This document shows positions 24,901 to 37,580 of a stretch of DNA of 64,000 nt, one piece after another (position 1 is the first letter of the stretch; each line of letters starts with the position of its first letter). This DNA is from Deroplatys truncata (Eukaryota; Arthropoda; Insecta; Mantodea; Mantidae). The stretch covers positions 60,992,539 through 61,056,538 of the forward strand of contig CM060976.1 in NCBI GenBank assembly GCA_030765065.1, given 5' to 3'. The notes beneath the pieces are model-generated. The model ran no database searches and had not been told where the DNA came from. It saw nothing but the letters and a program-made list of their open reading frames with translations. A program made the translations under genes and the position numbers.

Positions 24901-27163
24901 CTATGCATAAACAAAAATGTTCAGAAACAATCTGCATTCCAGTCCCACAATGAAACATTTTTAAACTAATGAACATGTACTTAAAAGGTATGCTTGTCGT
25001 GCTTGGTCCCATTTACCAATGATCAGACCTACAACAAACAGTCAAACTCTCAAGATTTGGGTGAAACTTCAACAGTTAAACATATACTCTCAACATTTAA
25101 ATAGAATGATTGCCACATTATCTAACAATCACTTTTGTTTTTCCAATTAACATTCTCGGGCTATTTACAGTATCCTGATAGCAGACAATTCCCAAATAAA
25201 TAGGAGAATACAGTCAAACCTCCATAAATGGTGAACAATATCTTTATAAACTGCATTAAGTGACATTTTTCTACGGTCCAGGCAAATTGCCTATTTTAAT
25301 AAAAATTTCTTAAGGTGATAAAGCAAGTTTGGAAACATTGTAGCAACAATATGTATCTTAATCTTAAATGGTTCTTGGAAAGCAATAAACTATCCTTGCA
25401 GGTGTTGCTAATGACCCGAGAATGGAAATTTCTCTAAGCTGGCGGAGATGTTAAATTGCAACCTTTAAAAGTTGCCAGGCTTCTAGTTATTTTCTCTGTG
25501 GATGCAGCATGATATGGCCTCTGTTCAATGTAATTTATTAAGTTTGGAGACAAAATCAGCAGTACTAAAGATACAGACAACGAATGAAACAAATACCAGT
25601 TGCAAAAAAGAACAAAGATTTTTACAATCTACATTGGCGACATTTCCTCATTTCCTAAGAAGATGAAATCGAAGAAAATGTATCAGAAGAAAATCTGACC
25701 CAGATGAAAGTGACTGAAGATGGCAATGTAAGATAATGTGCATAATGTAACAATGAAATGGTAAAAAGAAAATGAGAAATCAAAATGGCCTTCTAAGACA
25801 AGAGGCTTTTGCTGCCATTTTGTTAAACTTTGGTAATTAAAACTTCAAAGCTGGCAATTGTTGGCTACAAAATCAGACAGAAAAATGAAATGAATAATTT
25901 TTAATTAATCCGTGTGCCAACTGGTAAATTGGTACATATTCTGCGTAAATTTCTTATGTCACACAATAATTGACATAAAATATGATTTTATGGAGGTCTG
26001 ACTGTATAAGGAAATGCCCAACAGCAAAATGAAGCACTTTAACAAATAACAATTAAAATAAAAACAAAAACATACTTAATATAGGATTAGGTGCAACATA
26101 ACAGCAATAAATCTATATTTGCTGTTGTATATGTTGAGTATTTTGTTGTTTACAGATTTATAAACAATTTGTTGTGATTTACTGTTATGATAATGCCAGT
26201 TCATTTGACAAATGTATGTAATCTGCTTTACTCTTTACACGTTATTGCATGATTGTTTTGTGGCTCTATAACTTTAACCATCCAAATCTTGTGAGAACTG
26301 TGTCCCAAGCCAGTATTTAGTCCCAAGGAAATTACCAACTGACCTGCCCTCTCAAATGTAATGCAAATAACAGAAATTCATCTTCTTGCATCCTCCCAGC
26401 ACCATTTGCAATTTCCATGAAAGCCTGTTCTGTGTCTATCAAGCCAAGAATCTAGTATCTTATAATTATGTGAGGAATCAAATTTTACAAGTTCCTTTAA
26501 TATTTATATAGTCTCTAACAGCTCTTAGAAACGGTTTTTGAAACCAAATCTGCTCTCCATAAGGTTTACCACCTGGTTCCTTCCTATTATGTTTGACTCA
26601 AAGTTCATGAACCTGCTACTCTGACTGGCAATTCTGATAGCTCCTAGAAGAGGCTTTTCATTTACTGAAATAAAAGTCTAGGGACCAGCTTTGTTTTGCA
26701 TTAGAGAAATGCAAATAACAGAATTCTAAAGATGACTTTCTTATATTTTAAGTATGTACCACTTCACTTATATGTGTGTCAAAAATTAATATGATATATA
26801 AGGCACAAAACAGTCTTTTATAGTTCTTCAGGAAGCAACACTGCTAAAAGCAGACATTCCTTAAAAGCATTAGTTTATAAAACTCACCCTTTAACAGTTT
26901 TAGTCATTTTATTTCTAATGCTTCATTCACTTGGTTAAATTAATCCCAATTTATTGACAACAAATCACAGATACAGAAACCACCTGTAAATTTCACTTAA
27001 TCATCTTCAAGACAAAAGTAGCCAAGTTTGAACAGCACAAACTTGTATCAAATACAGTTTGATATCCACTGTCACCTTTAGAGTCTCCTTTAAAGTCCTT
27101 GAATTTGTTTTGCACCAAAAACACTTACTACACCAGTATTACTGGGAATGAGGTCTTGGGGTG

Positions 27164-27207
27164 TCTACACACATACACACATGCACACACACACACACAC
27201 ACACACA
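27164..27207 (+). repeat. (CA)n microsatellite, imperfect
   Basis: A CA-rich tract directly visible with a few interruptions in the first half. Confidence 0.95.
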
Positions 27208-28011
27208 TAAACAATTGCATTTATCTCTCATACCACAGAATACAGAACTGCTGTTAACTAATGGTAATTACCAAACATGCTTCCTTCTATCCTTAGGAAA
27301 GCTACATACTGCAACCAGGAAAGTTAATGCCATTCTGTTTATTTTCAAATGCAGTTTAAAAGCAAATAACCATATTTTACAAAGCAATATTTAGAAAATA
27401 AAGGCCTAATAGGAATCACCTGTACTTAAACCTGTGCAAAACATTACAAAAATAAAAATGGCATTTACTTTTCTTTAATAAACCAGAAATAACAGACTTA
27501 TGGGCAACAGAAAAACAGGAAGAGTTCTGTTGCCTACTTATTTTAAAATCATTTTACAGGTATTATTTAAATTGCCCAAATACATTGTGACTTTAAAGCA
27601 CTGAAACTATGAAGTTTGAACGTCTGTTTCACTTCCAGCACAACAAAAAATAAAAGAAAATAGATAACTAACACATAGTTAATATGTCCAATTCTTACAC
27701 TCAAGTTGCCATACATTACACAACCAAAAATATACCTTCAAATTCCTAACAATTAAAAAAATGGAGTGTTAGTGCAAAACTAACAAGCGTAAGGCACATA
27801 CAGGCTTTAATAGGCTTTGTTAGAATGATCCGTTATGTAATAAGGGCATATAAAATGTAAAACAACAAAAAATATATTCAACTTTCTTCTTACATACCAT
27901 AATATTAGAAACAATGCAGCATGAGATATAGGGAGATGAATTCTTATACCTAACTATTCAAATTTCAAAAAAAATATACCTACTCTCAGCTGAAACTCTT
28001 TGTACAGTAAT

Positions 28012-28030
28012 CATAATAATAATAATAATA
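28012..28030 (+). repeat. (AAT)n microsatellite
   Basis: A short ATA/AAT tract directly visible. Confidence 0.9.
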
Positions 28031-28491
28031 TAAAACCTAGTAGATTTGAGCAGATTACTTATTGACAGTAAGCACCTTAATATTTTTACTTGCCTATACT
28101 ACCAAGTAACAACTCTACCAGTTAGAAATCTATGAGTGGAATATATTCCTAACTGCTTGAAAGAAATACTCCAGACTACAATGGACTACAAGGATAGAAT
28201 ATCACTCAGAACGGAGAAACGATAATGAATGTATAAAAATTATTATAGCGTTGTGTATATTATATATCATTTTTACACCATTGAAATTAAACAGCTGCCT
28301 GATATAAAACAGCCAGTGTTGCACAAATGTGCATATCATTAAAAAACTTTCATGAATGATGTAACATGGAATGTAAGTACTTCCAAAGAAAAACAAATAT
28401 ACTATACAAAAAAACCATACAAACTGTCTTATTAAAGGGCAAGATATGAAGATGGCAAAGAAAAATAAGCATTTCACGCTATCAACTTGTA

Positions 28492-28497
28492 TTTATT
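28492..28497 (-). terminator. Poly(A) signal after long ESRP ending
   Basis: AATAAA on the minus strand, about 70 nt downstream of the TAA at 28567. It is the nearest canonical signal to this stop. AATAAA is common in AT-rich DNA, so support is moderate. Confidence 0.5.
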
Positions 28498-28566
28498 ATA
28501 TACTATATTCAAGGAATGTTTATCACTGGGATTTACCCTTGGAATGTTTACTGGACATGAATGCAC

Positions 28567-29727
28567 TTAAAGTGCAGGATAAAACTGAGTCTGATATGCG
28601 ACGGCTGCAGGGTGAGCTATTGCTGCAGTTTGGGGATGGAATGATGTAGCAGTCGAATGAGGAGGTTGCCACTGTCTTTTGGCTCCACCTGAGCCTTGTA
28701 TATCTGATGGGAATGCTTGATCCCAGGAACGTTTCAAATTCATTAGTGCTGCTGCAGATGCTTGAGACTGCACTAATGGTGGCAGCATTCCACTTGGCGG
28801 AGGTGGATGTGAGGCAACAGGATAAGACCCTCCAGCAGATAATTGGGGTGGAGGTCCCTTTGGATGGAAGTTTGTAGCAGCATTCAAACCTGCAGCCTGG
28901 GACGGAATAATTGGGGCACCCCCCATTGTAAGACGAGGAGGCATATTTAATAGAAATAATCCTGGTGGTGCCCCAGGTATTGTTGGAGGATGTGGTGGCC
29001 CTGGGTATGAAGCAGCATGGTGAACAATCGAACCATATGATGCTGCACCTGTATTGCCTGATGGTGACACCAACTGTGAACCAAGTGTTTTTGATGTGGT
29101 AGAGGTTGTGCTTGTGTTTGAGAGAGAAACAGTAGAAGAGTTTGATGTAGGTGCAGCTGAGGGGGAGACAGCAGCTGTAGTATTGCCATTTAGATCACTC
29201 CAAGGTTGCTTGGTGGCACCACCAGCATGTGTGCCTGATGAAGCAGCTGCCAGAGCTACTGCCATAGCTGCCTGGTGGTGTTGTGCTGCTGCCAACTGAT
29301 TCATGAACCAAAGACCCTCCTGCTGAGACTGACGTAATACTAAGTTCTGCTGAGCCTGTACCAAAGCAGCCTGTTGTGCTGCAGCTACTTGAGCCTGAAC
29401 TAAAGCATGTGAATGATCCCAAGGAATGGCACCCTGAGGAAGAGCTGGAGGAGCAGGAAGAGGAGGACCTACAGCACTACCTAATGGAGGAGGATGTGGT
29501 GGCAACATACCAGGAGACAATAGAGCTGCTGCTTTTGCAGGTGACACAGCTCCTGCAGGAATCCCCCCGGTGAGAACAAGGTTCATGTCCTCTCCAGAAC
29601 ACTGGAAAACCTCGATGTACCGTTGCTTCTTCCCAAAGATCATGTATCGGTGGTGCTTTTGCTGAGCTGATAGGAACGCGCTTTGCTCTGAATCCATCTG
29701 AATGAATGCTTCACCAGATGGTTGACC
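28567..29727 (-). CDS. ESRP: ESRP terminal exon, long form: end of RRM3 plus low-complexity tail
   Basis: After a TATTTTCAG acceptor the exon opens [14 protein letters not shown] (RNP1 of RRM3), then [20 protein letters not shown], a hallmark of ESRP. The frame stays open for 386 codons to TAA at 28567. About 310 residues form a tail: a Pro-rich part, an Ala/Gln-rich part ([19 protein letters not shown]), a Ser/Thr/Asn run and a Pro/Gly-rich end, finishing QFYPAL. Such a tail is expected to be disordered. AATAAA lies about 70 nt after the stop (28492-28497), so a terminal exon is plausible. This exon also contains an internal donor after 29511, giving a different ending. RRM3 identity is certain. 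Use of the stop at 28567 rests on the long open frame and poly(A) signal. Confidence 0.9.
   Translation of the reverse strand, partial: GQPSGEAFIQMDSEQSAFLSAQQKHHRYMIFGKKQRYIEVFQCSGEDMNLVLTGGIPAGAVSPAKAAALLSPGMLPPHPPPLGSAVGPPLPAPPALPQGAIPWDHSHALVQAQVAAAQQAALVQAQQNLVLRQSQQEGLWFMNQLAAAQHHQAAMAVALAAASSGTHAGGATKQPWSDLNGNTTAAVSPSAAPTSNSSTVSLSNTSTTSTTSKTLGSQLVSPSGNTGAASYGSIVHHAASYPGPPHPPTIPGAPPGLFLLNMPPRLTMGGAPIIPSQAAGLNAATNFHPKGPPPQLSAGGSYPVASHPPPPSGMLPPLVQSQASAAALMNLKRSWDQAFPSDIQGSGGAKRQWQPPHSTATSFHPQTAAIAHPAAVAYQTQFYPAL
29505..29513 (-). promoter_or_regulatory. Alternative 5' splice site within ESRP exon
   Basis: The sequence CTG/GTATGT sits 217 nt into the exon. It matches the extended donor consensus and leaves phase 1, the phase the exon at 17230 needs. 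The choice between this donor and read-through to 28567 decides which C-terminus the protein gets. No regulatory motif was tested. Confidence 0.7.
29511..29727 (-). CDS. ESRP: ESRP exon, short form: end of RRM3 spliced at internal donor
   Basis: This is the same exon start as the long form, but it ends at an internal GTATGT donor in the codon for Gly of LLSPG. The exon is then 217 nt and leaves in phase 1. The exon at 17230 enters with exactly the two bases needed, rebuilding a Gly codon (SPG/GTILPP). The phase match, the consensus donor and the ESRP-like content of the 17-kb exon together support real splicing across a 12.3-kb intron. This form would lose the 314-codon tail of the long ending. 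No transcript evidence is available here. Confidence 0.75.
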
Positions 29728-31247
29728 CTGAAAATACACGTCTATTTTAGGCCATTTTACATTAGCAACATCTGTGCATCCATAGCACACCAAAAGTAAT
29801 TATTAAATATATTATGCTATTGATGTAATGAGTTTAAATCAGAATGCACAAACACATTCCATTATTGAGCAATTATCGCTGTATTTGAATCCAGCAAATC
29901 ATCAAACAATGTAATTTTTCTGCACAGACCTTTATTTTTATGAACTTAGCTTCCAAACTAAAGCACTATGTGCCTCTTCACACAACTTTCCCTACTAAAT
30001 ACAAAGTGACATACATCCTTTATACATATTTTATAGTGTTCACATAAAACAATTCTTATCAATATTATCTCACTCACAATGTATATTTGCCTAGAAATTA
30101 TTTCAAATTAAGCAACAGCAGTTTAGTTATATATGAAGCATGCAGAAACAACACTCAACTGTTTACATCATAAGTCACAGCAGCAAGCTCTTGTAAATAG
30201 GGGAGGGGGAGTACTTACAAATTTTCACATACGTTTGTTCAGTGTTATGCTTGGGAAAATAAACATTTCAAACACATGATATAATACATATGATATTTTA
30301 ATCAAAATCATAAAAATATAATTTTTGAGAAAATAAAAAAATCATGAAAAATTTTCTTTGTAAACAGTAGTTTAAATACACATTTAAATACAAAGTTCGG
30401 TATTAATCAGACTCTTCATTTTTTAATTACTCTGTTCACAGATGCCACATTGACCTTTTTGGGTTGAAGGGGGTTGAAATCTTGACACTGAATTTTTGCT
30501 TGGAATAAATTCTATTTACCAAGGTAAGCAGTATAGAAACTAAGATCCTAGGAAAATCTTTTTTTATTTATTTTCCTGCCATGACTAGCATAAATCATGT
30601 TATTTTCCGGTCTTGAAATATTGAAGTCTAGCATCAACTACTTTCTCAAGCCATGTTCTAACATCTTGGGATGAAGGATAGCGATTTGCTTTAATTTATT
30701 TTTGCTTGTGACTGAGCAACAAAGAGTTTGTAGAATTGAAAACTTTAAGTTATTCAAAATATTTAATAAAACTAGGAAGAAAATTCAAGATAAGCTAGAT
30801 TTCTTATTAATTCAATTCAGTCCAATTACATTGCTGGCTAAATATTACTAAAATGTCCCATACTCTGAAACACTAAAAGATGCGATTATTAACATATTTT
30901 GTTCAAGCCAAAATAAAACGTGAAACAGGTACTACATACTTAAATCATATACAGAAGCTGAGAATACTATTAGTTAATAATTGACAAACTATGGAGGAGT
31001 GTGATATTAAAACAAACTTTGCTTAGTATGTAATTCACTTGGACTAAAGAGACGGATGGAAGAAGGGCCTAATTCGGCTTACTATGCTTTTAATCCCATC
31101 CCATCCCACCCCATCCTCTCAAATAAAATAAATAAATTTCAACAGAATGTTAATTACTCAAGACATTTTTTTCTTCTCCAGTATTTAATTTAACAACTAA
31201 TTGTTAATTTAACAGTAGTTAGTTTATATATTAGTTAATGCACTTAC
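29728..31247 (-). other. ESRP intron inside RRM3
   Basis: A 1.5-kb GT-AG intron splitting RRM3 between VYNAQ and GQPSGEAF. It is AT-rich with a short CATCCC-type repeat near 31095-31117. No gene or mobile element was recognised. Confidence 0.85.
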
Positions 31248-31481
31248 CTGTGCATTGTAAACCATATGAACCCCTTGGAAAACAATATTTTTGGCATGTT
31301 CTCCAAGGAAGTCTAGGATATGCTCTACTTGGGCTTCATATGGAAGCCCACGCAGTCGTATGCAGTCTTTTCGTGTCCCTGCTGTGATTAGGTGTTGAGG
31401 CAATAAAGGCACTTGTGGTATTTGTGCTATCAGTGGTTGCTGCGTTTCATATGTTTTAGGATCCATCGAACGGTTTAAAAC
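31248..31481 (-). CDS. ESRP: ESRP exon: linker and first half of RRM3
   Basis: A 234-nt, 78-codon exon in phase 0 at both ends. It lies between an ACTTTAG acceptor and a CAG/GTAAGTG consensus donor. It starts VLNRSMDP, matching the VLNR that follows EVQQ in ESRP proteins. A proline- and leucine-rich linker follows ([16 protein letters not shown]). RRM3 then begins with [12 protein letters not shown] and continues through [12 protein letters not shown] and GVHMVYNAQ. The RRM is completed in the exon starting at 29727. The first methionine is internal to the linker and is not a start codon. Confidence 0.96.
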
Positions 31482-32338
31482 CTAAAGTACATTACAAAGA
31501 CACATCAGATTACAGGGGAAAAATGTAAGGAACTAGAAGACATTATTTTCATGCCTGAATCAATTCTTCTATTTTATTTATACATTTTACAAATGATTTA
31601 CAGTATGCAGAAACTAATATAAATGTATATAAGGAAAATGAAAAAGAACATTGGTCAACCAACGCTTCAAAGAGCACATGAGAAATATAAAACATAAGCA
31701 GACAGAAAAATCAGTAGTAGCACAATTTTTGGATCCAAAATCCTGATTTTCACAGTGAAACACACCTACTAAAATCAGTCCATAATTCAACTGAATTGAC
31801 AGTTTGGCAAAATTTATGAATCTGAAAAGAACAAAAATAAATTAATAAATTTTGATATGCCACAGCAAATGATCTCGTCTTAAAATTAATCTGCACTATT
31901 ACCAAGAGACATCTACAGGCTGTTATCATGAGTTTCCCAGTAAATCTCCACTGAAAATGGAGGCAAGAGTCTCCAAAACATGTCCAAAGTCTTTTTTAAA
32001 TAGCAAAGTTACAGTGTTGCACCAGTTTTTTTCTTTGATGATTTTAATTACTTCACTGTGCATTCCCGCTAATGTCATAATACAAATTATTTTAGTATGT
32101 TCATCCTTGTAACCAATTTCTTTAACATATTAATCATGACTCTGTAAAACTGAACCATTCAGCATTTGCAACACATCCCCCATTTTTATTTTATTTATAA
32201 AGGCACTATTAACTTCTATTGTCATATTGGTGATTCTGAGTTTCAAAATGGTTGCTAATGTTTAATGTTTACAACAGATTAAACATGTGATCTATTATAG
32301 TTCATATCCAAAATCAATAAGCATTACTGTCATTCTTT

Positions 32339-32601
32339 GTGATCTAGGGGTACCATGCTAGCCTCTAGTTCCCGAGGTTACAGGTTCAAACCCGGCAGCG
32401 GGTAATGGATTTTTGCAGGGATAAAAATTCTTAGCATGGCTTCCTTCAGAAGGGAAGTCCCATGTCATAGATTTACAGCACATAAAAGAACCTCAAGCCT
32501 GATAAAAAGGCCTCTGAACAAAACTTGTGGTCTTTCACACCCAATATAGAATGGAGTGCTAAGAGCCATAGTAGTTAAAGAGCATCCATAAATAAAAACT
32601 C
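32339..32601 (+). repeat. SINE-A, near full-length copy
   Basis: The head resembles a tRNA with B box GGTTCAAACCC. The body has 'aaaagaacctcaagcctgat' and 'cacacccaatatagaatgg'. The end is 'cataaataaaaactcaat'. It is homologous along its length to 57357-57616 and 61247-61556. Confidence 0.85.
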
Positions 32602-32821
32602 AATAAGCATTACTGATGCACTCATAGCGCTGTAAACATTTGCTAGACTGAGTATACATGCATGTCTTTATGGAAGGGTGAAATTTAAGAAAATATTTAT
32701 ATATCTCTGCATATACAAAAATATCATAAATAAGGCCAATTCTATTCGGTAATTTGTATATTTTAAGAGTTTTGGCAGGAAAATGCATAAACCGATTTAA
32801 ATGTGCATACAATTAACAATT

Positions 32822-32837
32822 ATATTATTATTATTGC

Positions 32838-32903
<66 letters not shown>

Positions 32904-32905
32904 TA

Positions 32906-32936
<31 letters not shown>

Positions 32937-32944
32937 TTTATTTG
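32822..32944 (+). repeat. (TTA)n and (TTTA)n microsatellite at LINE 3' end
   Basis: About 100 bases of TTA units pass into TTTA units at 32919-32944. The tract abuts the 3' end of the minus-strand LINE fragment. Read on the minus strand it begins as AAATAAATAAAT, then AAT repeats. Confidence 0.95.
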
Positions 32945-33036
32945 TCAGAGACCAGCATATACATCCGGAAATGACATCAAGGAATTTCACTATATATTAC
33001 ATATTCACAGATAATACCTTACAACATTATCACTAT

Positions 33037-33500
33037 TCATAAATTCATTAACCTAATAAAATGTCTGTTTACTGGCCAGTTATAAATACAATCTTTTAGT
33101 CTATTGACAGAAATATTTTTAGCTGCCTCAGGTAGTTTGTTGAACATATTAATCCCATTGTAAAAGCAGGTGTTTGAGCTAAGAGCTAATCTGCATCTCG
33201 GATAATCTAATTTATGGTTATTTCTTGTGTTGAAGTTATGAAATTCAGCCCTTGGAAAATATAGGTCCATATTGGTTTTAATGTAGATTAGTGATCGATA
33301 TATAAATAGATTGTTCACAGTCATCCTTAATTCAGTGAACAGTGTTTACAGTGTTCTTTGTTATTCTTATTTAAAAGTATTCTCAGTGCTTCTTTCTGTA
33401 GTACTAGGATTTTATGGGCATCAGTGGAATGCCCTCATAAATTCATTCTGTAATTAATGTATGTTTCAAAAAGAGCAAAATATAATTGTCTGAGTATATG
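33037..33500 (-). pseudogene. LINE reverse-transcriptase ORF, C-terminal fragment
   Basis: The minus-strand translation ends in the pattern common at the C-terminus of CR1/Rex-type non-LTR retrotransposon polyproteins. It includes NNLFIYRSLIYIKTN, FHNFNTRNNHKLDYPRCRLA and MFNKLPEAAKNISVNRLKDC. Upstream, in another frame, HKILVLQKEALRILLN continues the same protein (LQKRAIRII-type motif), so a frameshift has occurred. The reverse-transcriptase core is missing. The stop at 33037 is followed by about 90 bases of 3' UTR and an AAATAAAT/AAT tail, consistent with 5' truncation during retrotransposition. Confidence 0.75.
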
Positions 33501-36421
33501 TATCGATACAAGTGATTTTTATTTTCTAAAGGGAAAGATTAACTGCATAATTGGCCACTTTTTATTTCTCACACAAATTTAGAATTTATCAAATTTCCAA
33601 AAGTGACAAAGCAGTCATACGGCCAAAGAATTCATGGTTCATTTTACCTGAACATAACATTTTTATTAACAAACACCTTTGTGTTAAACTTTACTTTCTG
33701 CACCGCTGTTCCAATGCTGTTTCTTTCACCAATCAAGATTTATGACTTTCAAAAATGTTTCTGAGAAATAGATTCACTTGGTAGTTGAGAAATTTAATGA
33801 CACTTGCATAGGCACATAGAATAACCAGAAAATAAAAGTGTTAGTATGTTAATATAATTAACTGCTGTCCGAGTTCTTCAGATACAAAATGGCACATAAT
33901 TTGAATAGAAATATATTTTCATCTAGCATAACAAATATCTCTCTCCCTCTCTCTCATATGCACACATGCATACACCAGCAAAGTGGCTGAAGGGGCATGA
34001 ATCTGCATTTAACATGGAAGAACTTCCAAGTTCCTCTTTCTTAAGTTTGCTTAATTACAAGGTGTGTATCTAATGGTTATCTTCAGCATACAGTAAACAC
34101 ATGGTAAATAAATGGAGTTTTTCAAAATAAATACCAATAAAAGTTTCCTGCAGTTTGAACTATGCCAAGTTCTTAATAATAGTATTTTAATGCCCACTCC
34201 TAATATATGTGGCACCACAGGCAGTTAACGCTGTTGATACATGAAATAATAATTGGGAAAGGAAATTTCAGAAGGAAAAATTCCAGGCCTAAGTTTAGGG
34301 CCCTTCCCAGCATTTGCCACCAAGTTCTTAAAATATGATTATAATTTAACATAAAATACTTTCTCGAGAAAAAGTGCAATTAGAATTACTTGAATGTTTT
34401 GTTCTCTACCTCCTAGCAAATTATACAACTAACTGGCTTACCCAATGTTGCATTATTAGCTTTTTCAATTCAAATAACAAATGAATTAATTTCATTTACC
34501 TCCACCTGTTTGTTTACGAAATTATTGTACAATGATCCCGAGGATTTTTATGGTAAATATTTCCCTTTAACTCTTATAATTGTGCCTATAATTTTGTGCA
34601 GCACCGGCTATTCTTAATAACCAATGAAAGTTCCTGATATCATGCAAAAGGATGTGAAACACTGGCAGAAAGTCCAACTTGCTTAACCTTCCCCTAAAAT
34701 GGTTTTCCAAATTCTGGAAATGCTGCATAGCCTGTAAGTATCCTTTGGCAGTGATTATCATCGGTTGGAGGGATTGAGTAATTTTTTTAGATAGTCACAG
34801 CAAGTGAAATTTTAAACCATAGAACCCTTCACATATACAACGAAATAGAAGTGATGCTCGTGAATATAAAGATTTCACATTCCCAGGTCACCAAATTAAC
34901 TTCTTTGAAAAATACACTTAAGTGTGCGACCATCAAGAAAAAAATCTTTTCAATTGTTAATTATAAAATATTGGTTCACTGATTTCTAATGTTAGCAATT
35001 TTCTCTCTTTTATTTAGCATGCCCTTAAACTTGTTTACAACATTAGTTTCATTACATACACATCTGCAGTATTTGATAAATGGCAATTAAAGAAATATAA
35101 GATACAATTTGTACCACTATAAATAGGATTGCTTGTCACTGCCTTCTGTTTGCTTAAGTGTTAGTCACGGCCATCTATGCACACTGCTTGGAATAAAATG
35201 TAACTGGTTTTTGGTTTTACATGCATTTTCTGCAGAGTACAGCAATTATTTTCTACTCTGTGCCATTCTCCATGAAGGCTGTCTAAATCCTTTTTAATCC
35301 TTCTGTAATTTATAAATTTAAATTATAAAGTATTTTATACTCATGTCTGTCAGAGAGAATAGGTTATTTCAATGGTGAAAGAACTACCAAAATCAGTCGA
35401 GTGTTTTTGAGATTATCCATTACTTATAAACAGACCAACACAAATACATACACATTTTCTCTCCTTATAATATTAATATAGATTCACTATTACTTTTAAA
35501 GCTGTGCTAAATAACCTGATGAATTTGTTTAAATTCATTATTTACAAAATATCAAACTGTGTATTTTAAGCACATATTAAATCCATATTTTAAAGCTGTT
35601 CATGCTTAGTTACATGAACATTTTGGGGATTTTGTCACATATAAATCTTCTATCTAATCACGACACCAAATGGGAACAGACTCTCTGCAAATGATCAGGT
35701 AAAGTGCATCACAAACTACATAAATATGATGAAAGTTGAATTCCTAACTTATATCTGGTTGGTGATCTAGCTACTCATAGAACACATGGAGCAGTCAGTA
35801 AACCTAAGATAACTCTCTCACTGAATGACACTACTTTTTAAGCACTGCAACATGCATTCAAACTTTACCTCGCCAGCCAGAAACCAAACTCAGTATCTCT
35901 ATGTTTAGAAATGCAAACTAGCTGTGCTAGACTATAGATATAGTTACCCTTTTATCTTTAACATCATTTAACTAGGTAGATAGGTCATACCAGTCACTGG
36001 ATACATGAATTAATGCTCAAATAAGACCAAGGTCCATAAAGCTCAAGTTACCACACATTTATCTATGGAAAATAAGGGAAACCCCACCTAAAAAGTTTAG
36101 CCGCCCCAACTGAGATTCAAATTCAGAACATATTTGAGGCAGCCTCAAACCATGAAGGTGGACCAGGCATTCATTCTCAATGTTGTTCATCTCTGGATAA
36201 GAACTTAAGTCTGCACTCTCATTTGAATGGGTTTAAAAGTTGGTACCAGTGGCAGCTCAAGCAAAACAGCACATGCCCTACCTTTAACTTTGAACCATAA
36301 ATACATTTAAGTAATTTCTGCACAAATTGTCAACTCAAAACATTATAGAATTTTACACATAAACCCTGAATGTTTCAGCAGTGGGTGGTTTAAACTGCTT
36401 CTCAGGCAAATGTAAACAATT

Positions 36422-36447
36422 TGTGTGTGTGTGTGTATGTATGTGTG
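36422..36447 (+). repeat. (GT)n microsatellite, imperfect
   Basis: A short GT tract with two TATG interruptions. Confidence 0.9.
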
Positions 36448-37508
36448 AAAAGAATGGGTTTGGGCAGACTTAGCAGCATAAAATGCTTCAGTTTAAAAGG
36501 AATTATGATGGGCAAAGGGATGACAGAGGTGACGCAAGGAGGCATCACGAAGGGCTCACAGAATCTGTGGACCTTACTAGCACATGTGCACTGAGCCTGT
36601 CCTCCCCATTAGAGGACCTACAAGAACAGCTTCCCTAAGCAATTTGTTTGAGGTCAACATTATTACTTCCCATCAGCTGTTGGCTCTTATGTGGCAAAAG
36701 CTTATGAGGAAACTAAACTATACGAATTCTTGCACTATAAAGGCAACTCAACTTATGTATTCCTACATTACTTTTGAAAAAGAGTATTATAAGGGTAAAT
36801 TTGAATGGTTAGCAAGAGGAGAATCTAAGAATGGACTTCATCTATAAATGGAAAGTTAAATTTTATTGCAGTCTTTAATAGTATATTTTACTATTGTTTT
36901 TAATAGACTTTTAAAAAAAAAGTGTCATTGTAACAGTAATGTTGTTTATATAAGCTGCTTCATCCTAATGATTTAATTCCTGACTTTAATCCCTGCACGT
37001 ATTTTCTGAACAAAAGTAACAAAGCTATTAAAAACAATCTGAAATGCATGAGAAACTTAAGTGAAGGTGAACTATTTATTTTAGTAAACATGTGTGTAGT
37101 GAATATTTTACATTAAAGAAAAACATCAGTACACAAAATTCCTCCAACTAATAATATATGGGAGGGGAGAGGAGGCTGGCCTAATTTTGTAGTGCAGTGC
37201 GAAAATTGATGTTCATGCATTCAATGTAAAATTGCTCAAGTGCCACTGACTGATACAATGTACTATAACACATAGGTAATTGTTTAAATGTTTATATTAC
37301 AAAGGCTAAAACAATATAAGAAGTTCTCAATTCTAGTACAGTTTTGAATTGCAGCTGAAACGCACCTAGTACTTACAAAATCCAATTCAAGGTGAATGGT
37401 TGCCAACCAATGACAAAATATCGCAATTGGATCATTGAGGTTTAGCCCCACAGAACTTACGACTACGCCTTTGGCTGCAACCCCTCTACTTCTAAAACAT
37501 ATCCTTCA

Positions 37509-37580
37509 GCTATGCTTTGCAGCTTAGGGCCCTCACTGTTCTGGGCTATGCCTTGCAGCTTAGGGCCGTCAATGTTGGCA
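37509..37580 (+). repeat. Two-copy 36-bp tandem repeat
   Basis: Two adjacent 36-bp units start at 37509 and 37545. They share GCTATGC, TTGCAGCTTAGGGCC and TGTT with few differences. The stretch is richer in G and C than its surroundings. The function is unknown. Confidence 0.8.

Larger units (their letters stand above)
17231..29510 (-). other. Alternative 12.3-kb ESRP intron
   Basis: This is intronic only when the internal donor at 29510 is used; its first part encodes the long tail otherwise. It holds the palindromic array (17777-18224), an inverted pair of about 150-bp repeats (21149-21991) and a CA microsatellite (27164-27207). Stretches 18225-21148 and 21992-27163 are AT-rich with many short open frames, none showing a recognisable product. 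Confidence 0.7.

Noticed and set aside
28947..29573. Several open frames on both strands inside the long ESRP exon
   Set aside because: They are shadows created by the low-complexity coding sequence of the real frame.
32803..33042. Open frame with a long isoleucine run
   Set aside because: Translation of the TTA/ATT microsatellite.
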